DNA from: an uncultured Thermoanaerobaculia bacterium | Lineage (GTDB): Bacteria; Acidobacteriota; Thermoanaerobaculia; Multivoradales; Multivoraceae | Direction: 5' to 3' | NCBI GenBank assembly: GCA_951812325.1 | Contig: OX638294.1 | Location: 593,136 to 657,135, forward strand | Length of the DNA: 64,000 nucleotides | Shown here: piece after piece, positions 1-11,265 of the stretch | Position numbering within the stretch: the first letter of the stretch is position 1 | Layout of the letters: each line of letters opens with the position of its first letter | Notes under the pieces: generated by a model | What the model was told of the DNA's origin: nothing | Seen by the model: only the letters and a program-made list of their open reading frames with translations | The model's database searches: none | Made by a program: the position numbers and the translations under genes

Positions 1-355
1 ACTCCCACACGCGCTCGACGAATTCCTGCCGCCCGAGTTCAAGCCGGCTCGTACCCTCCCGCTCGAGCTGGCGTTCGACCATGAGCTGGGTCGCGATGCC
101 GGCATGGTCGGTGCCCGGAAGCCAGAGGGCGTTGTCGCCCCGCATCCGCCGCCAGCGGGTGACCAGATCCTGCAGCGTGCTCTGCAGAGCGTGCCCCATG
201 TGCAGCTTGCCGGTCACGTTGGGCGGTGGAATCAGGATGCAGTAGGGCGTCGGTCCCCGGGCGTCCGGATCCTCCGGGCACCGGAACAGATCCTGCTGCT
301 CCCACCGGGCCTGCCAGACGGCCTCGTACGAAGCCGGGTCGAAGCGCTTCGCCAT
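1..355 (-). CDS. valS: Valyl-tRNA synthetase, N-terminal part (cut by window edge)
   Basis: Class I aminoacyl-tRNA synthetase that charges tRNA-Val in the cytoplasm. Read on the minus strand, the frame gives [14 protein letters not shown] at the start, then the [14 protein letters not shown] block carrying the HIGH-type ATP-binding motif (HMGH), then [12 protein letters not shown], all typical of the ValS Rossmann fold. Only about 118 residues are inside the window. I chose the ATG at 355 because MAKRFDP matches the usual start of the family; an in-frame ATG at 403 would add 16 residues. No clear Shine-Dalgarno site supports either. It follows the B12-binding gene by about 100 bp on the same strand and may be read through from it. 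Confidence 0.93.
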   Translation of the reverse strand, partial: MAKRFDPASYEAVWQARWEQQDLFRCPEDPDARGPTPYCILIPPPNVTGKLHMGHALQSTLQDLVTRWRRMRGDNALWLPGTDHAGIATQLMVERQLEREGTSRLELGRQEFVERVWE

Positions 356-458
356 CGCCGCGCCCGCCGTTCGGGCGCCTGCCTCCGCCTCGTCGCGCGC
401 CATCAGCCGCTGGTCCCGAACGCTCTGCCTGCCGCTCCGCTCGCCATCCGCCGAGCCT

Positions 459-878
459 TCACGACGACTCGAGGCAGCGGTTCAGGTACTCGACGATCGC
501 AGCGGTGCTGGAGCCCGGCGGGAACACCTCGTCCACGCCCGCAGCCTTGAGGCCTTCGATATCCCGCTCCGGCACGATGCCGCCGGCGAAGACGAGCACG
601 TCCCCGGCCTCCGCGGCGCGCAGTCCCTCGACCACCTCGGGGAGGAGCGTGTTGTGGGCGCCGGACAGGATCGACAGGCCGACGGCCCGGACGTCCTCCT
701 GCACGGCGGCCGCCACGATCTGCTCCGGCGTCTTGCGCAAGCCTGTGTAGATCACCTCGAAACCGGCATCCCGCAGCGCACGCGCCACGACTTTCGCGCC
801 GCGGTCGTGCCCGTCCAGCCCCGGCTTGGCGACCAGAATCCGGTGCGGCGTCTCGACGTCCGGCCGCACCGCGGTCAA
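459..878 (-). CDS. Stand-alone B12-binding domain protein (methylmalonyl-CoA mutase small-subunit type)
   Basis: A 139-residue protein made only of the cobalamin-binding Rossmann domain found at the C-terminus of methylmalonyl-CoA mutase. The key motif is visible near the N-terminus: [10 protein letters not shown] contains the DxHxxG signature whose His is the lower axial ligand of cobalt. GLSILSGAH and [10 protein letters not shown] match the later SxL and GG motifs. In split mutases this domain pairs with a separately encoded catalytic subunit; no such subunit is in this window. The start is a TTG whose last two bases overlap the TGA stop of the upstream response regulator (TTGA), so translational coupling is likely; a GTG three codons later is an alternative. 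Substrate is inferred from family only. Confidence 0.88.
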   Translation of the reverse strand: MTAVRPDVETPHRILVAKPGLDGHDRGAKVVARALRDAGFEVIYTGLRKTPEQIVAAAVQEDVRAVGLSILSGAHNTLLPEVVEGLRAAEAGDVLVFAGGIVPERDIEGLKAAGVDEVFPPGSSTAAIVEYLNRCLESS

Positions 879-2230
879 GTCGCATCCTTCCGGCGGAGAC
901 CGAGCTGACCCATCTTCTTGTAGAGGTTGCTCCTCGGCGTTCCGATCGCCTTGGCGGTTCCGGTCACGTTCCAGCCGTGCTCCTCGAGTTTCTTCGCCAG
1001 ATAGAGACGTTCCGCGGTGTCCCTGAACTCCCGCAGGGTCGACACCGCGAGAATAGCCTCGGCCAACTCCCCGCGCACCGGACCGGCCAGACGGAGCACG
1101 TCGTCGCGGTCTATCGCGTCACCCGGCGTGAGGATCAGCAGACGTTCGACCAGGTTCTTCAGTTCGCGAACGTTGCCCCGCCACGGCATCGCCTGCAGTT
1201 GGCGGATCGCCGCCCCGGTCAGGGTCTTCCGCCGGTAGTTGTTCTCGGCCGCGAAGCGCTCGACGAAGTGGTCGACCAAAAGCGGCAGGTCGTCGAGGCG
1301 CGCCCGCAGGGGCGGCGCGTGAATCGGAACCACATTGAGGCGGTAGAAGAGATCCTCCCGGAAACGGCCGGTCTCGATCTCCGCAAGCAGATCCCGATGG
1401 GTCGCCGCCACCACCCGGACATCGACGGTGACTGTCGCGCGGGCGCCGACCGGTTCGATCTCGCCGCTCTGCAGCGCCCGCAGCACCTTCGCCTGGGTGC
1501 GGGCCGACATGTCACCCACCTCGTCCAGGAAGATCGTGCCTCCGTCGGCAGCCGTGAACTTGCCGATCTGGCGGCGCACGGCGCCGGTGAAGGCGCCCTT
1601 TTCATGGCCGAACAGCTCGGACTCGATCAGTTCGTCGGGAATCGCCGCGCAGTTGACCTGCACCAGCGGCGCCTCGCACCGCGAGCTGCCCGCGTGAATT
1701 GCACGCGCCACGAGTTCCTTGCCGACGCCGCTCTCGCCGGTGATCAGCACGGTGGCCGGAGTCGGCGCCGCTCGTTCGATCGTCGCCCGGAGCTCCTGCA
1801 TCGGTGCGGATTCTCCCACCAGCTCCGACGGCGTACCACGCAGAAGGCGATTCTCGTCCTCGAGCCGCCGCCGTTCGATCGCGTTGCGCAGAGCCAGCAG
1901 TACGCGGTCCCGTTCGAGCGGCTTCTCGAGGAAGTCGTAGGCCCCCAGCCGGGTCGCCTCCACCGCGACGGCGATGTCGCCGTGGCCGCTGATCATGACC
2001 ACGGGCATGTCGTGGCCACGCTCCCGCAAGCGCGACAGCGTGGCCAACCCGTCCAACTCGGGCATCTTGATGTCGAGCAGAACCGCCGCCGGAGGCCTGG
2101 TCATCACGCGTCTCAGCGCCTGCCGGCCGGTCGACGCATCCTCCACCCGGTAGCGCTCGAACTCGAGGATCATCCGCAGCGAGCTTCGGATCGACTCCTC
2201 GTCGTCAACCACGAGCACGCGGGGGCGCAT
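875..2230 (-). CDS. Sigma54-dependent response regulator, NtrC family
   Basis: A 451-residue three-domain transcription activator. Receiver domain about 1-120: acidic pair D9/D10, phospho-acceptor D53 (LLDIKMPE) and K103 (LEKP). AAA+ domain about 138-370: Walker A GESGVGKE (165-172), the sigma54-contacting loop GAFTGA (212-217) and Walker [10 protein letters not shown] (232-240). A Fis-type helix-turn-helix lies near 410-445. The intact GAFTGA loop implies it can remodel sigma54-RNA polymerase. The ATG at 2230 begins exactly at the receiver domain ([11 protein letters not shown]) and sits 5 bp after the HtrA stop, so the two genes are co-translated. No histidine kinase lies in the window, so the partner and signal are unknown; linkage to HtrA suggests envelope stress, which is inference. 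Confidence 0.95.
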   Translation of the reverse strand: MRPRVLVVDDEESIRSSLRMILEFERYRVEDASTGRQALRRVMTRPPAAVLLDIKMPELDGLATLSRLRERGHDMPVVMISGHGDIAVAVEATRLGAYDFLEKPLERDRVLLALRNAIERRRLEDENRLLRGTPSELVGESAPMQELRATIERAAPTPATVLITGESGVGKELVARAIHAGSSRCEAPLVQVNCAAIPDELIESELFGHEKGAFTGAVRRQIGKFTAADGGTIFLDEVGDMSARTQAKVLRALQSGEIEPVGARATVTVDVRVVAATHRDLLAEIETGRFREDLFYRLNVVPIHAPPLRARLDDLPLLVDHFVERFAAENNYRRKTLTGAAIRQLQAMPWRGNVRELKNLVERLLILTPGDAIDRDDVLRLAGPVRGELAEAILAVSTLREFRDTAERLYLAKKLEEHGWNVTGTAKAIGTPRSNLYKKMGQLGLRRKDAT

Positions 2231-2235
2231 GCGGC

Positions 2236-3747
2236 TCAGGGGACTTCGATGACCGTGAAGAACCGCTGGCCGCCGGGAACCACCGCCTCGACACGGACCA
2301 GGTCGCCGGAATCCAGACCGGCGGCTACCGCCTTCAGGTCGTCCAGATCGCGAATCTCGACATCGTCGATGCCGGAAATCACGACCCCGGCCCGGAAACC
2401 CTTCTCGGCGAAGACGCTGCGAGCCGAGACATCCCGGACGTACACACCACGCTGTCCGCTTTCCAGTCCCGAACGCTCCCGGAGATTCGCGGTCAGGGGC
2501 CGCAACTCCAGCCCAAGCCACTCCGTGACTTCGTCCCGCGGCCGCGTCGGCGCCGGCGAGTCGTTCTCGGCGACCTGAGTTGGACGTTCCTCCAGCACGA
2601 CCTCCAGATTGATGCGGCTGGAGTCGCGCAGGATCTCCAGTTCGACTCCCTCGCCGGGAGCCTTTGCCGCCACATAGTCGATCAGGTCGCGCGTGCCCAC
2701 CACGTCGTGGTCATCGACGCCCAGGATCACGTCTCCGGACACGACTCCAGCCTTCGCCGCCGGCGTGTCCGGTTGCACGCCCCGCACCAGGGCGCCGTTG
2801 GGCTCGTCCAATTCGTGGTACCTGGCCTCGATGTGCTCCAGGTCGCGGATCTCCACACCGAGGTAGCCGCGCCGGACCCTGCCTTCGTCCCGCAACTGCG
2901 GAAGGACTCCCTCCAGCACGTCCACCGGCACGGCGAAGCCGATGTTCTCGGCCCACGCCATCGCGGTGGCGATTCCCACCACCTCGCCGGCGGTGTTGAC
3001 CAGAGGTCCTCCGGAGTTCCCCCGGTTGATCGCCGCATCGGTCTGGATGTAGTTCGCGAAGCTGGTGGGTCCGCCCTCGATGCCGAACGAGCGTCCCTTG
3101 GCGCTGACCACGCCCACGGTGACCGATGCCTCGAAACTCAACGGGCTGCCGATCGCCATGATCCAGTCACCGACGCGAAGCTGTTCCGAATCGCCAAGCG
3201 GCAGGAACGGCAGTTCCTCCTCCGCCTCGATCTTGACCAGGGCCAGATCGGTCTCCCGGTCCCGGCCCCTGACCTCGGCCTCGTACTCGCGGCCATCCAG
3301 ACGGACCGTGACGTCCTCGGCTCTGTCGATCACGTGGTTGTTGGTCACGATCCAGCCGTCGGTCGAGATCAGGAAGCCGCTGCCGGCGCCCTGAAGCCGC
3401 TGTTCGTCGGGCTCCGACTCGGGCGCCGGTCGCCGCTGGAACGGATTGCGCCGGAAGAAGGAGCCGGGGCCCGAAGTCTCCTCGATCCTCGCCACTTCGA
3501 CCGTGACGACAGCCGGCAGCACGGCCTCCGCCAGATCGGCGAAGCTGTCGATCGATGTCCTGGCGTGGCGTTCGACCCGCCGTGCCTGCTCTGTCCGCGA
3601 GTCGTCCTCCGCAACCGCCGCAGTCTGACCGGCTTCTTCCGCCCGGGTCGGTTCGGTGAGGTTCAGGCCACCCGCGATGATCATGCCGAACACCAAGGCG
3701 CCGAACACCATCAGGGTGGTGAAGAGGATCTGCTTCTTCGTATTCAT
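2236..3747 (-). CDS. degP: HtrA/DegP-type periplasmic serine protease with two PDZ domains
   Basis: A 503-residue envelope quality-control protease. An N-terminal hydrophobic segment (about residues 8-28) is a signal anchor or signal peptide, followed by a charged linker. The trypsin-like domain has the catalytic triad in order: H138 (TNNHVI), D167 (TDLAL) and S245 (GNSGGP). PDZ1 is about 275-370 (RRGYLGVEI onward) and PDZ2 about 400-503, which bind unfolded C-termini. The ATG at 3747 is preceded by GAGGT twelve bases upstream and starts directly at the signal segment; longer in-frame extensions are low-complexity. It heads the operon htrA-response regulator-B12 protein. DegP and DegQ have two PDZ domains and DegS one, so DegP/DegQ is the better match. 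Confidence 0.95.
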   Translation of the reverse strand: MNTKKQILFTTLMVFGALVFGMIIAGGLNLTEPTRAEEAGQTAAVAEDDSRTEQARRVERHARTSIDSFADLAEAVLPAVVTVEVARIEETSGPGSFFRRNPFQRRPAPESEPDEQRLQGAGSGFLISTDGWIVTNNHVIDRAEDVTVRLDGREYEAEVRGRDRETDLALVKIEAEEELPFLPLGDSEQLRVGDWIMAIGSPLSFEASVTVGVVSAKGRSFGIEGGPTSFANYIQTDAAINRGNSGGPLVNTAGEVVGIATAMAWAENIGFAVPVDVLEGVLPQLRDEGRVRRGYLGVEIRDLEHIEARYHELDEPNGALVRGVQPDTPAAKAGVVSGDVILGVDDHDVVGTRDLIDYVAAKAPGEGVELEILRDSSRINLEVVLEERPTQVAENDSPAPTRPRDEVTEWLGLELRPLTANLRERSGLESGQRGVYVRDVSARSVFAEKGFRAGVVISGIDDVEIRDLDDLKAVAAGLDSGDLVRVEAVVPGGQRFFTVIEVP

Positions 3748-3776
3748 CGTCAGGGGTACCTCGTTCAAGAAGGTGA

Positions 3777-3804
3777 AGCATACAACCGCAACCACCCCGG
3801 TCCA
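3777..3804 (-). promoter_or_regulatory. Possible promoter for the htrA operon
   Basis: On the minus strand TGGACC (3799-3804) and TATGCT (3777-3782) are separated by 16 bp and lie about 30 bp upstream of the htrA ATG. Each box matches the sigma70 consensus at four of six positions. This is a weak call. Confidence 0.35.
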
Positions 3805-4042
3805 CCAGCACGGCCGTGACCCGTGACGGGCATTCGGCCAGGCAGCGCGCGGAGGCGGGCGGAGGAGCGCACGGCCGGCCCCGCGGCGTGGGCGCGGCCG
3901 GCATTGCTCCAAAGGTGCTCTGCAATCCGCCTGCCAACGCGGCCCCGGCCCCATCTCCGCCCCACCGCGGCGTGCCGTCGGGGCGCCTGCCGCGAGGTTC
4001 CACCGGGAGCGCGCCATTCTGGCCTGACGGCCCGGGAAACGG

Positions 4043-4071
4043 TTGCCCGCCCAACCCATCGGTTGTATAGT
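4043..4071 (+). promoter_or_regulatory. Sigma70-type promoter for the rimP-nusA-infB operon
   Basis: TTGCCC (4043-4048) and TATAGT (4066-4071) are separated by exactly 17 bp. It is in the intergenic space between htrA (minus) and rimP (plus) and would start a transcript near 4078 with a leader of about 190 nt. The rest of this 524-bp gap (3748-4271) holds the htrA promoter candidate and the leader hairpin; no tRNA such as the metY found upstream of rimP in enterics could be seen. Confidence 0.7.
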
Positions 4072-4201
4072 CACCGTCCAACTGCCGGCGATTCTCCCAC
4101 GCTTCTCCCGGAAGGTGGGACCGCCTCGGAGTCGGAGATCGTCTTCGGCTGCCGGAGCGTCAATCGGCCGCGTGAAGCGGCGGAACCGGCAGGCGGCTGC
4201 T

Positions 4202-4235
4202 GAGAGTGGGTGCTTCGGCCCGCTCTCTTTTGTTT
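4202..4235 (+). terminator. Terminator-like attenuator hairpin in the rimP leader
   Basis: Nine-base arms at 4202-4210 and 4219-4227 pair perfectly apart from one G-U, around an 8-nt loop (TGCTTCGG), and are followed by TTTTGTTT (4228-4235). This is a complete intrinsic terminator, placed between the operon promoter and the first gene. It is the only hairpin with a proper U-tract that I found in the window. Its position suggests attenuation of the operon that encodes the termination factor NusA. Confidence 0.75.
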
Positions 4236-4271
4236 AGGGACCCCTCCGCTCTCTTCTGCTCAGGCACCAAC

Positions 4272-4739
4272 GTGGAAACCGCCATCGACTCCGACTTCCG
4301 CAAACGCCTCGCGCGCCTCGTGAGCAGCCACTCCTGCGAGTTGCTGGACGCGGCGTTCCGGGGCGGCAGCCTGCGCCTGGTCATCGATCACGCCGACGGG
4401 GTGACCCACGAGCACTGTGCCGGCATCTCCGGAGAGGCGTCCGTGCTCCTTGACGCGGAGGACTTCGGCCCGACTTCCGGCTACCTGCTGGAAGTCACTT
4501 CGCCGGGACTCGACCGTGAGCTCTACGCAGCGCGCGACTACGAGCGCTTCCGCGGACGCCGGGCCAGGGTGACCTTCACCGACTCTCCGACCGGAAACCG
4601 GCGCACGGTGCGTGGTCTCCTCGAGGGCCTGAGCGCCGGGAATCCCGCTGTCGCACTGATCCAGGAGGACGACAGCGGCGCCACCCTGCCCCTCTCCATC
4701 GACAGCATTCACAAGGCCAGACTTCTGGTCGAACTCTGA
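4272..4739 (+). CDS. rimP: Ribosome maturation factor RimP
   Basis: A 155-residue cytoplasmic 30S assembly factor. The middle carries LEVTSPGLDREL, close to the near-universal RimP motif (VSSPGLDRPL), followed by the region ending in the C-terminal SH3-like barrel. I chose the GTG at 4272 because it gives a normal-length protein and because the longer in-frame ORF would begin inside the leader terminator hairpin. No strong ribosome binding site is visible, so the start is less sure than the product. It lies 16 bp ahead of nusA, the conserved neighbour of rimP in most bacteria. Confidence 0.9.
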   Translation: METAIDSDFRKRLARLVSSHSCELLDAAFRGGSLRLVIDHADGVTHEHCAGISGEASVLLDAEDFGPTSGYLLEVTSPGLDRELYAARDYERFRGRRARVTFTDSPTGNRRTVRGLLEGLSAGNPAVALIQEDDSGATLPLSIDSIHKARLLVEL

Positions 4740-4755
4740 CTCCGGGGACTCTGAC

Positions 4756-6219
4756 ATGGCTCAGCCGTACACTCCCGAAGTGAACATCAACGAGGTTCTC
4801 AGGCAGGTCGCCCACGAGAAGGACATCGACCTCTCCCGGTGGATCCTCGCCCTCGAGGACGCGGTGGCCTCCGCGGCCAAGAAACAGCACCACATCAAGG
4901 AGCCGGTGCGTTCCTACATGGACCGCGAGACGGGCCAGTTCAGCGCCTTCCTCTACCGTCTGGTCGTGGAAGAGGTTGAGGACCCGTCCGCCGAGTGGAC
5001 CCTGGAGGAGGCCCGCGAGCACAAGGACGACGCCGAGATCGGCGAGGAGATCGAGATCCCGATCTCCACCGCGGACCTCGGACGGATCGCCGCCCAGTCG
5101 GCGAAGCAGGTGCTCTACCAGCGGGTCCGGGAAGCCGAACGGGAGAAGATCTTCGGCGAGTTCGAAGGCCGCGTCGGCGAGGTGGTCAACGGCACGGTTC
5201 GGCGTTTCGAGCGCGGCGACATCATCGTCGACCTCGGCCGGACCGAGGCGATCGTTCCCCGCAGCGAGCAGTCCCGCCACGAACGCTACAGCCAGGGCGA
5301 GCGCATCCGCGGCGTGATCGTCGAGGTCCACAAGCAGCCCAAGGGACCTCAGATCGTGATGTCCCGCACGGATCCCCGCCTGCTGGTCAAGCTGTTCGAG
5401 ATGGAGGTGCCCGAGATCTACGACGGCACGGTGGTGATCAAGACCGCGGTGCGCGCGCCCGGAGAACGCGCCAAGGTCGCGGTGCTGAGCCGCGAGCGGG
5501 ACGTCGACCCGGTGGGCGCCTGCGTCGGCATGAAGGGTTCGCGTGTTCAGTCGATCATCCGCGAACTCCGGGGCGAGAAGATCGACATCATCGAGTATTC
5601 GGAAGACCAGGTCACCTTCGCGCAGAGCGCCCTGGCGCCGGCGCGGATCACCCGCGTCTCGGTGACCCACGCGGGCGCCACACCACACCTCGACGTCATC
5701 GTCGAAGACGAACAGCTCTCGCTGGCGATCGGCAAACGGGGCCAGAACGTACGCCTGGCCAGCGAACTCATCGGCGCCCGGATCGACATCAAGAGCGAAA
5801 CGGACGTCAAGGACGAGGTCGCCGATGCCCTGGCCAGGATGCTGAACGTCGACCGCGACCCGGACGAACTCGACCTGACAGGGATTCCCGGCGTCGACGC
5901 TCGCACAGCGGGCGCGCTGGCCGAGGCGGGTCTTGGCGCGCTTGAAGCGCTCGAGAACGCCGGCGCGGAAGCTCTGACCATGGTTCCGGGCGTCGATGCC
6001 GCCTTGGCCGCAACGATCCTCGAGTGGGCCGCCGAACGCTCAGGGACGACCGAAGAGAGCCCCGCCGAGACGGCTGGCGACAGTCCCGCGATGGCCGAAG
6101 ACGACTTCATGGCTGCGCTGACCCGCGCCTTCAGCGAAGAGGCAGGCGAGGAAGAGAGCGGGACAGCCGACGACGGCGGCGACAATGACACGGGAACGGC
6201 GCGGTCCGAGGGCGCCTGA
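4756..6219 (+). CDS. nusA: Transcription termination/antitermination factor NusA
   Basis: A 487-residue RNA-polymerase-binding elongation factor controlling pausing, termination and antitermination. Domains in order: N-terminal RNAP-binding domain (about 1-130), S1 domain (about 135-200, GEVVNGTVRRFERGDIIVDLG-like strands), KH1 (GACVGMKGSRVQSI) and KH2 (LAIGKRGQNVRLAS), then a helix-hairpin-helix-like C-terminal repeat region (LTGIPGVDARTAGAL) and an acidic tail of about 50 residues. The repeat plus acidic tail resembles the C-terminal extension seen in proteobacterial NusA. It is co-transcribed with rimP and infB; it could act on the attenuator in its own leader, which is inference. Confidence 0.97.
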   Translation: MAQPYTPEVNINEVLRQVAHEKDIDLSRWILALEDAVASAAKKQHHIKEPVRSYMDRETGQFSAFLYRLVVEEVEDPSAEWTLEEAREHKDDAEIGEEIEIPISTADLGRIAAQSAKQVLYQRVREAEREKIFGEFEGRVGEVVNGTVRRFERGDIIVDLGRTEAIVPRSEQSRHERYSQGERIRGVIVEVHKQPKGPQIVMSRTDPRLLVKLFEMEVPEIYDGTVVIKTAVRAPGERAKVAVLSRERDVDPVGACVGMKGSRVQSIIRELRGEKIDIIEYSEDQVTFAQSALAPARITRVSVTHAGATPHLDVIVEDEQLSLAIGKRGQNVRLASELIGARIDIKSETDVKDEVADALARMLNVDRDPDELDLTGIPGVDARTAGALAEAGLGALEALENAGAEALTMVPGVDAALAATILEWAAERSGTTEESPAETAGDSPAMAEDDFMAALTRAFSEEAGEEESGTADDGGDNDTGTARSEGA

Positions 6220-6250
6220 GCCGACCAGAAGACGGGAACCAGAGGACTTC

Positions 6251-8692
<2,442 letters not shown>

Positions 8693-8696
8693 TCCG

Positions 8697-9032
8697 ATGA
8701 GATCGGTATCCCAGGCCCGCGCACGCGACGTGCTGCGCCGGGAACTGAGCGACATTCTGCGACGCGAAGTCCAGGATCCCCGAGCGGCTCTGGTCAGCAT
8801 CGCCGATCTCACGCTGAGCTCTGATCGCGGTCACGCACGCATTCAGCTCTCCGTGCTGGGCAGCGAGGAGGAACGCCGGACCGCGATCACAGCCGTGCGA
8901 CGGGCGGCCGGCTTCATCCGCGGACGCCTGGGACGGCGTCTGCGGCTGAGACGGACGCCCGAGCTCCGATTCGAGCTCTACCGCGGCGCGGAACACGCCG
9001 AGCGAATCGACCGACTCCTGGATGAACTGTGA
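8697..9032 (+). CDS. rbfA: 30S ribosome-binding factor RbfA
   Basis: A 111-residue KH-like cold-shock ribosome maturation factor that binds the 5' region of 16S rRNA on the 30S subunit. It has the expected length and pattern: N-terminal RELSDILRREVQDPR, a beta strand VSIADLTLSSDRGHARI, and a C-terminal RRTPELRFELY preceding the last helix. It starts 4 bp after infB and its stop overlaps the GTG start of the DHH gene, in the conserved infB-rbfA order. Confidence 0.95.
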   Translation: MRSVSQARARDVLRRELSDILRREVQDPRAALVSIADLTLSSDRGHARIQLSVLGSEEERRTAITAVRRAAGFIRGRLGRRLRLRRTPELRFELYRGAEHAERIDRLLDEL

Positions 9033-10060
9033 ACGCTGGAAGCCCCTCTCGCGCCGTTCCGGGCGAGTTCGTCGACGCTCTGCGTGATGGCGGGAGCTTC
9101 CTGCTCTCGAGTCATGCCCACCCGGACGGCGACGCGATCGGCTCCGAGGTGGCTCTCGCGCGGATCCTCCGATCGATCGGGCGCTCCGCCGCCATCTGGA
9201 ACATCGACCCGGCCCCGGCCGCCTATGCCGGCGTGATCGGCAGCACGGCGATTCACGTCGGGTCCGCGCCGCCCCCCGGCTTTCCCGACCGCTTCGACTT
9301 CGCCGTGCCGCTGGAGTGCCCCCAGCTCGACCGTACCGGACTCGAGCACGCGCTCGGGCGGCTGCCGATCCTGAACATGGACCACCACCTGGGCAATCGT
9401 CTCTACGGCGTGGCCAACTGGGTCGACACGGAGGCGCCGGCCGTGGCCGAGATGGTGCTCCACCTGGCGCGCGCCCTGGACGCTCCGGTCGATGCGGCGA
9501 CCGCGAACGCCCTCTACCTCGGACTCTCGACGGACACGGGGAGCTTCCGGTTCTCGAACGCCACCCCGCGGGCCTTCGACGCGGCCGCGGAGCTCGTACG
9601 CCTGGGCGCCCGTCCGGAGCGGATCGCCGGGTGGCTCTACGAGTCCCGGCCGCCCGGCGCGGTGCGGCTCCTGGGGGAGGTGCTGGGAACGCTGGAACTG
9701 CACTGCAATGGGCGAATCGCCAGCGTCCGCCTGGAGCTCGACATGTTCGAACGCGCCGGAGCAGCGGCGACGGACTCCGAGGGCCTGATCGACTATCCGC
9801 GGTCGATTCGCGGCGTCGAGGCGGTCGCGCTGTTCCGTGAACGCGCCGAGGGAGACATCAAGGTCTCTCTGCGCAGCCGCGGCACGGTCGACGTCGGCGC
9901 AATCGCCAGCCGGCGCGGCGGCGGCGGTCACCGCAACGCCGCCGGCTGCCTGATCGACACCGGGGCGCACGCGTCCGCCGTGATCGCCGAAATCGAGGTC
10001 GAGGTCGAGGCGGTCGCGCAGCGGCACCCGCGCGCCGAGGCCTCGGAGGACGCAGCATGA
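9029..10060 (+). CDS. nrnA: DHH-family oligoribonuclease / pAp phosphatase (NrnA type)
   Basis: A 343-residue DHH/DHHA1 phosphoesterase. Family members degrade nano-RNAs and dephosphorylate pAp in the cytoplasm. Visible Mn-binding motifs: SSHAHPDGDAIGSE (motif I), the DHH signature NMDHHLGN, and the DHHA1 substrate-binding motif GGGGHRNAAG near the C-terminus. The aspartate expected in motif II (usually VD-D near VPDR) is replaced by PLECPQLDR, still acidic. It starts at a GTG overlapping the rbfA stop (GTGA) and its own stop overlaps truB (ATGA), so it is tightly coupled into the operon, as in Firmicutes and many other phyla. Confidence 0.92.
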   Translation: MNAGSPSRAVPGEFVDALRDGGSFLLSSHAHPDGDAIGSEVALARILRSIGRSAAIWNIDPAPAAYAGVIGSTAIHVGSAPPPGFPDRFDFAVPLECPQLDRTGLEHALGRLPILNMDHHLGNRLYGVANWVDTEAPAVAEMVLHLARALDAPVDAATANALYLGLSTDTGSFRFSNATPRAFDAAAELVRLGARPERIAGWLYESRPPGAVRLLGEVLGTLELHCNGRIASVRLELDMFERAGAAATDSEGLIDYPRSIRGVEAVALFRERAEGDIKVSLRSRGTVDVGAIASRRGGGGHRNAAGCLIDTGAHASAVIAEIEVEVEAVAQRHPRAEASEDAA

Positions 10061-11004
10061 CCCCCCGGGCGGCGCGGCACGGCCTGCTTCTGGTCGACAA
10101 GCGGCCGGGCGGGACGTCGCACGATGTGGTGCGTTCGGCGCGGCGGGCCCTCAACGAACGGAAGATCGGCCACTGCGGCACCCTCGATCCCAACGCAACC
10201 GGCCTGCTGCTGCTCACCGTCGGACGCGGCACCCGTCTCACGCGCTTCCTGATCGGCGCGCCCAAGGTCTACGAGGGCGAGATCCGGTTCGGCGTCGCCA
10301 CGGACACCTACGACGCGGCCGGCGAGGTGACCCGCGAAGGCAGCACGGCGAGTCTGACGCACGAGCAGGTCGTCCGGGCCATGAGCGGATTCGAGGGACC
10401 GCAACACCAGTTGCCGCCGCCCTATTCGGCCAAGAAGATCGGCGGCCGCAAGTACTACGAACTGGCGCGCCGCGGAGAGGAGTTCGAGCGTCAGGGCAAG
10501 GATGTGGAGATCTTCCAGTTCGAGGCAACCGGCCCCCTGGGACAGCCGGGGCCCCACCTCATCCCCTTCCGGCTGAGCTGCTCGACCGGAGCCTACGCGC
10601 GCTCCCTCGCCCACGACCTGGGCGGGCAGCTCGGCTGCGGCGGACACCTGGCGGAGCTCCGTCGACTCCGCATCGGCTCCTTCGAGGTCGACGAAGCGCT
10701 CGACTCGCAGCGGCTCGAGCAGGTCGGGCGCGGCGCCGAACCGCTCGGGACCGACGATCTGGGGAATGCCTGGGTACCGTTCGACGACATCCCCCTGCCC
10801 TTTGCCCGGGTCACGATGGACCCGGCACAGGAACGCCGCATAGCGCACGGACAGTCCGTGCTGGCGCCGGGAAGCGAAGCCGAAGAGGGCGACTGGGTTC
10901 AGCTCACGGACAACCGCGGGAGGTTCCTCGCCGTGGGCGCGGTCGCGGAGAGGATCGGCAGCCGCGGCCTCGCCGTCGTCCAGCCGAAGATCGTCTTCCA
11001 CTGA
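10057..11004 (+). CDS. truB: tRNA pseudouridine-55 synthase TruB
   Basis: A 315-residue enzyme converting U55 of the tRNA T-loop to pseudouridine. The catalytic Asp lies in GHCGTLDPNATG, the most conserved TruB motif. The N-terminal LLLVDKRPGGTSHDVV and the PPPYSAKKIGGRKYYELAR segment are also diagnostic, and a PUA-like C-terminal domain (AHGQSVLAPGSEAEEGDWVQL) closes the protein. ATG overlaps the nrnA stop by the ATGA pattern. A strong hairpin about 100 bp after the stop probably ends this part of the operon. Confidence 0.97.
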   Translation: MTPRAARHGLLLVDKRPGGTSHDVVRSARRALNERKIGHCGTLDPNATGLLLLTVGRGTRLTRFLIGAPKVYEGEIRFGVATDTYDAAGEVTREGSTASLTHEQVVRAMSGFEGPQHQLPPPYSAKKIGGRKYYELARRGEEFERQGKDVEIFQFEATGPLGQPGPHLIPFRLSCSTGAYARSLAHDLGGQLGCGGHLAELRRLRIGSFEVDEALDSQRLEQVGRGAEPLGTDDLGNAWVPFDDIPLPFARVTMDPAQERRIAHGQSVLAPGSEAEEGDWVQLTDNRGRFLAVGAVAERIGSRGLAVVQPKIVFH

Positions 11005-11103
11005 GCCGCGGCCCGGCAACCCGTGGCAGACTCTTGGCCCTCAGGCATGCCGTGGTTCGTTTCCGCGCTTCCCTCAGGCCGCCCCGGCCCCGCCTCGCGA
11101 CCA

Positions 11104-11126
11104 CCCGGGAGGGGTGACCTCCCGGG
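11104..11126 (+). terminator. Strong hairpin after truB, no U-tract
   Basis: Perfect nine-base GC-rich arms at 11104-11112 and 11118-11126 flank a 5-nt loop (GGTGA). No T-run follows, so this may be a Rho-assisted stop, a processing site or an mRNA-stabilising end rather than an intrinsic terminator. Confidence 0.45.
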
Positions 11127-11150
11127 AGATGCGCCCGGTCACCCCGACCG

Positions 11151-11159
11151 TGCTACACT
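11151..11159 (+). promoter_or_regulatory. Possible extended -10 promoter of rpsO
   Basis: TGC followed by TACACT forms an extended -10 box about 107 bp upstream of the rpsO GTG. No good -35 is seen. The leader (11166-11265) is A-rich with short AACACGAAGG-like repeats and no gene; rpsO leaders often carry an S15 autoregulatory site, but I cannot show one here. Confidence 0.4.
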
Positions 11160-11265
11160 GCGCGCCGCGAAAGGACAGAGGAACCACGAAGGAACCGCAA
11201 GCAGGCAACACGAAGGCAACACAGCCAACCAGAACGGAAAAGCAGAGTCAGCGAGGAATCAGAGC

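Noticed and set aside
2231..2521. Longer start for the response regulator
   Set aside because: The extension is Arg/Gly-rich out-of-frame htrA sequence; the receiver domain starts at 2230.
11023..11265. Longer start for ribosomal protein S15
   Set aside because: S15 is almost always 88-89 residues, and the GTG at 11266 has a Shine-Dalgarno.
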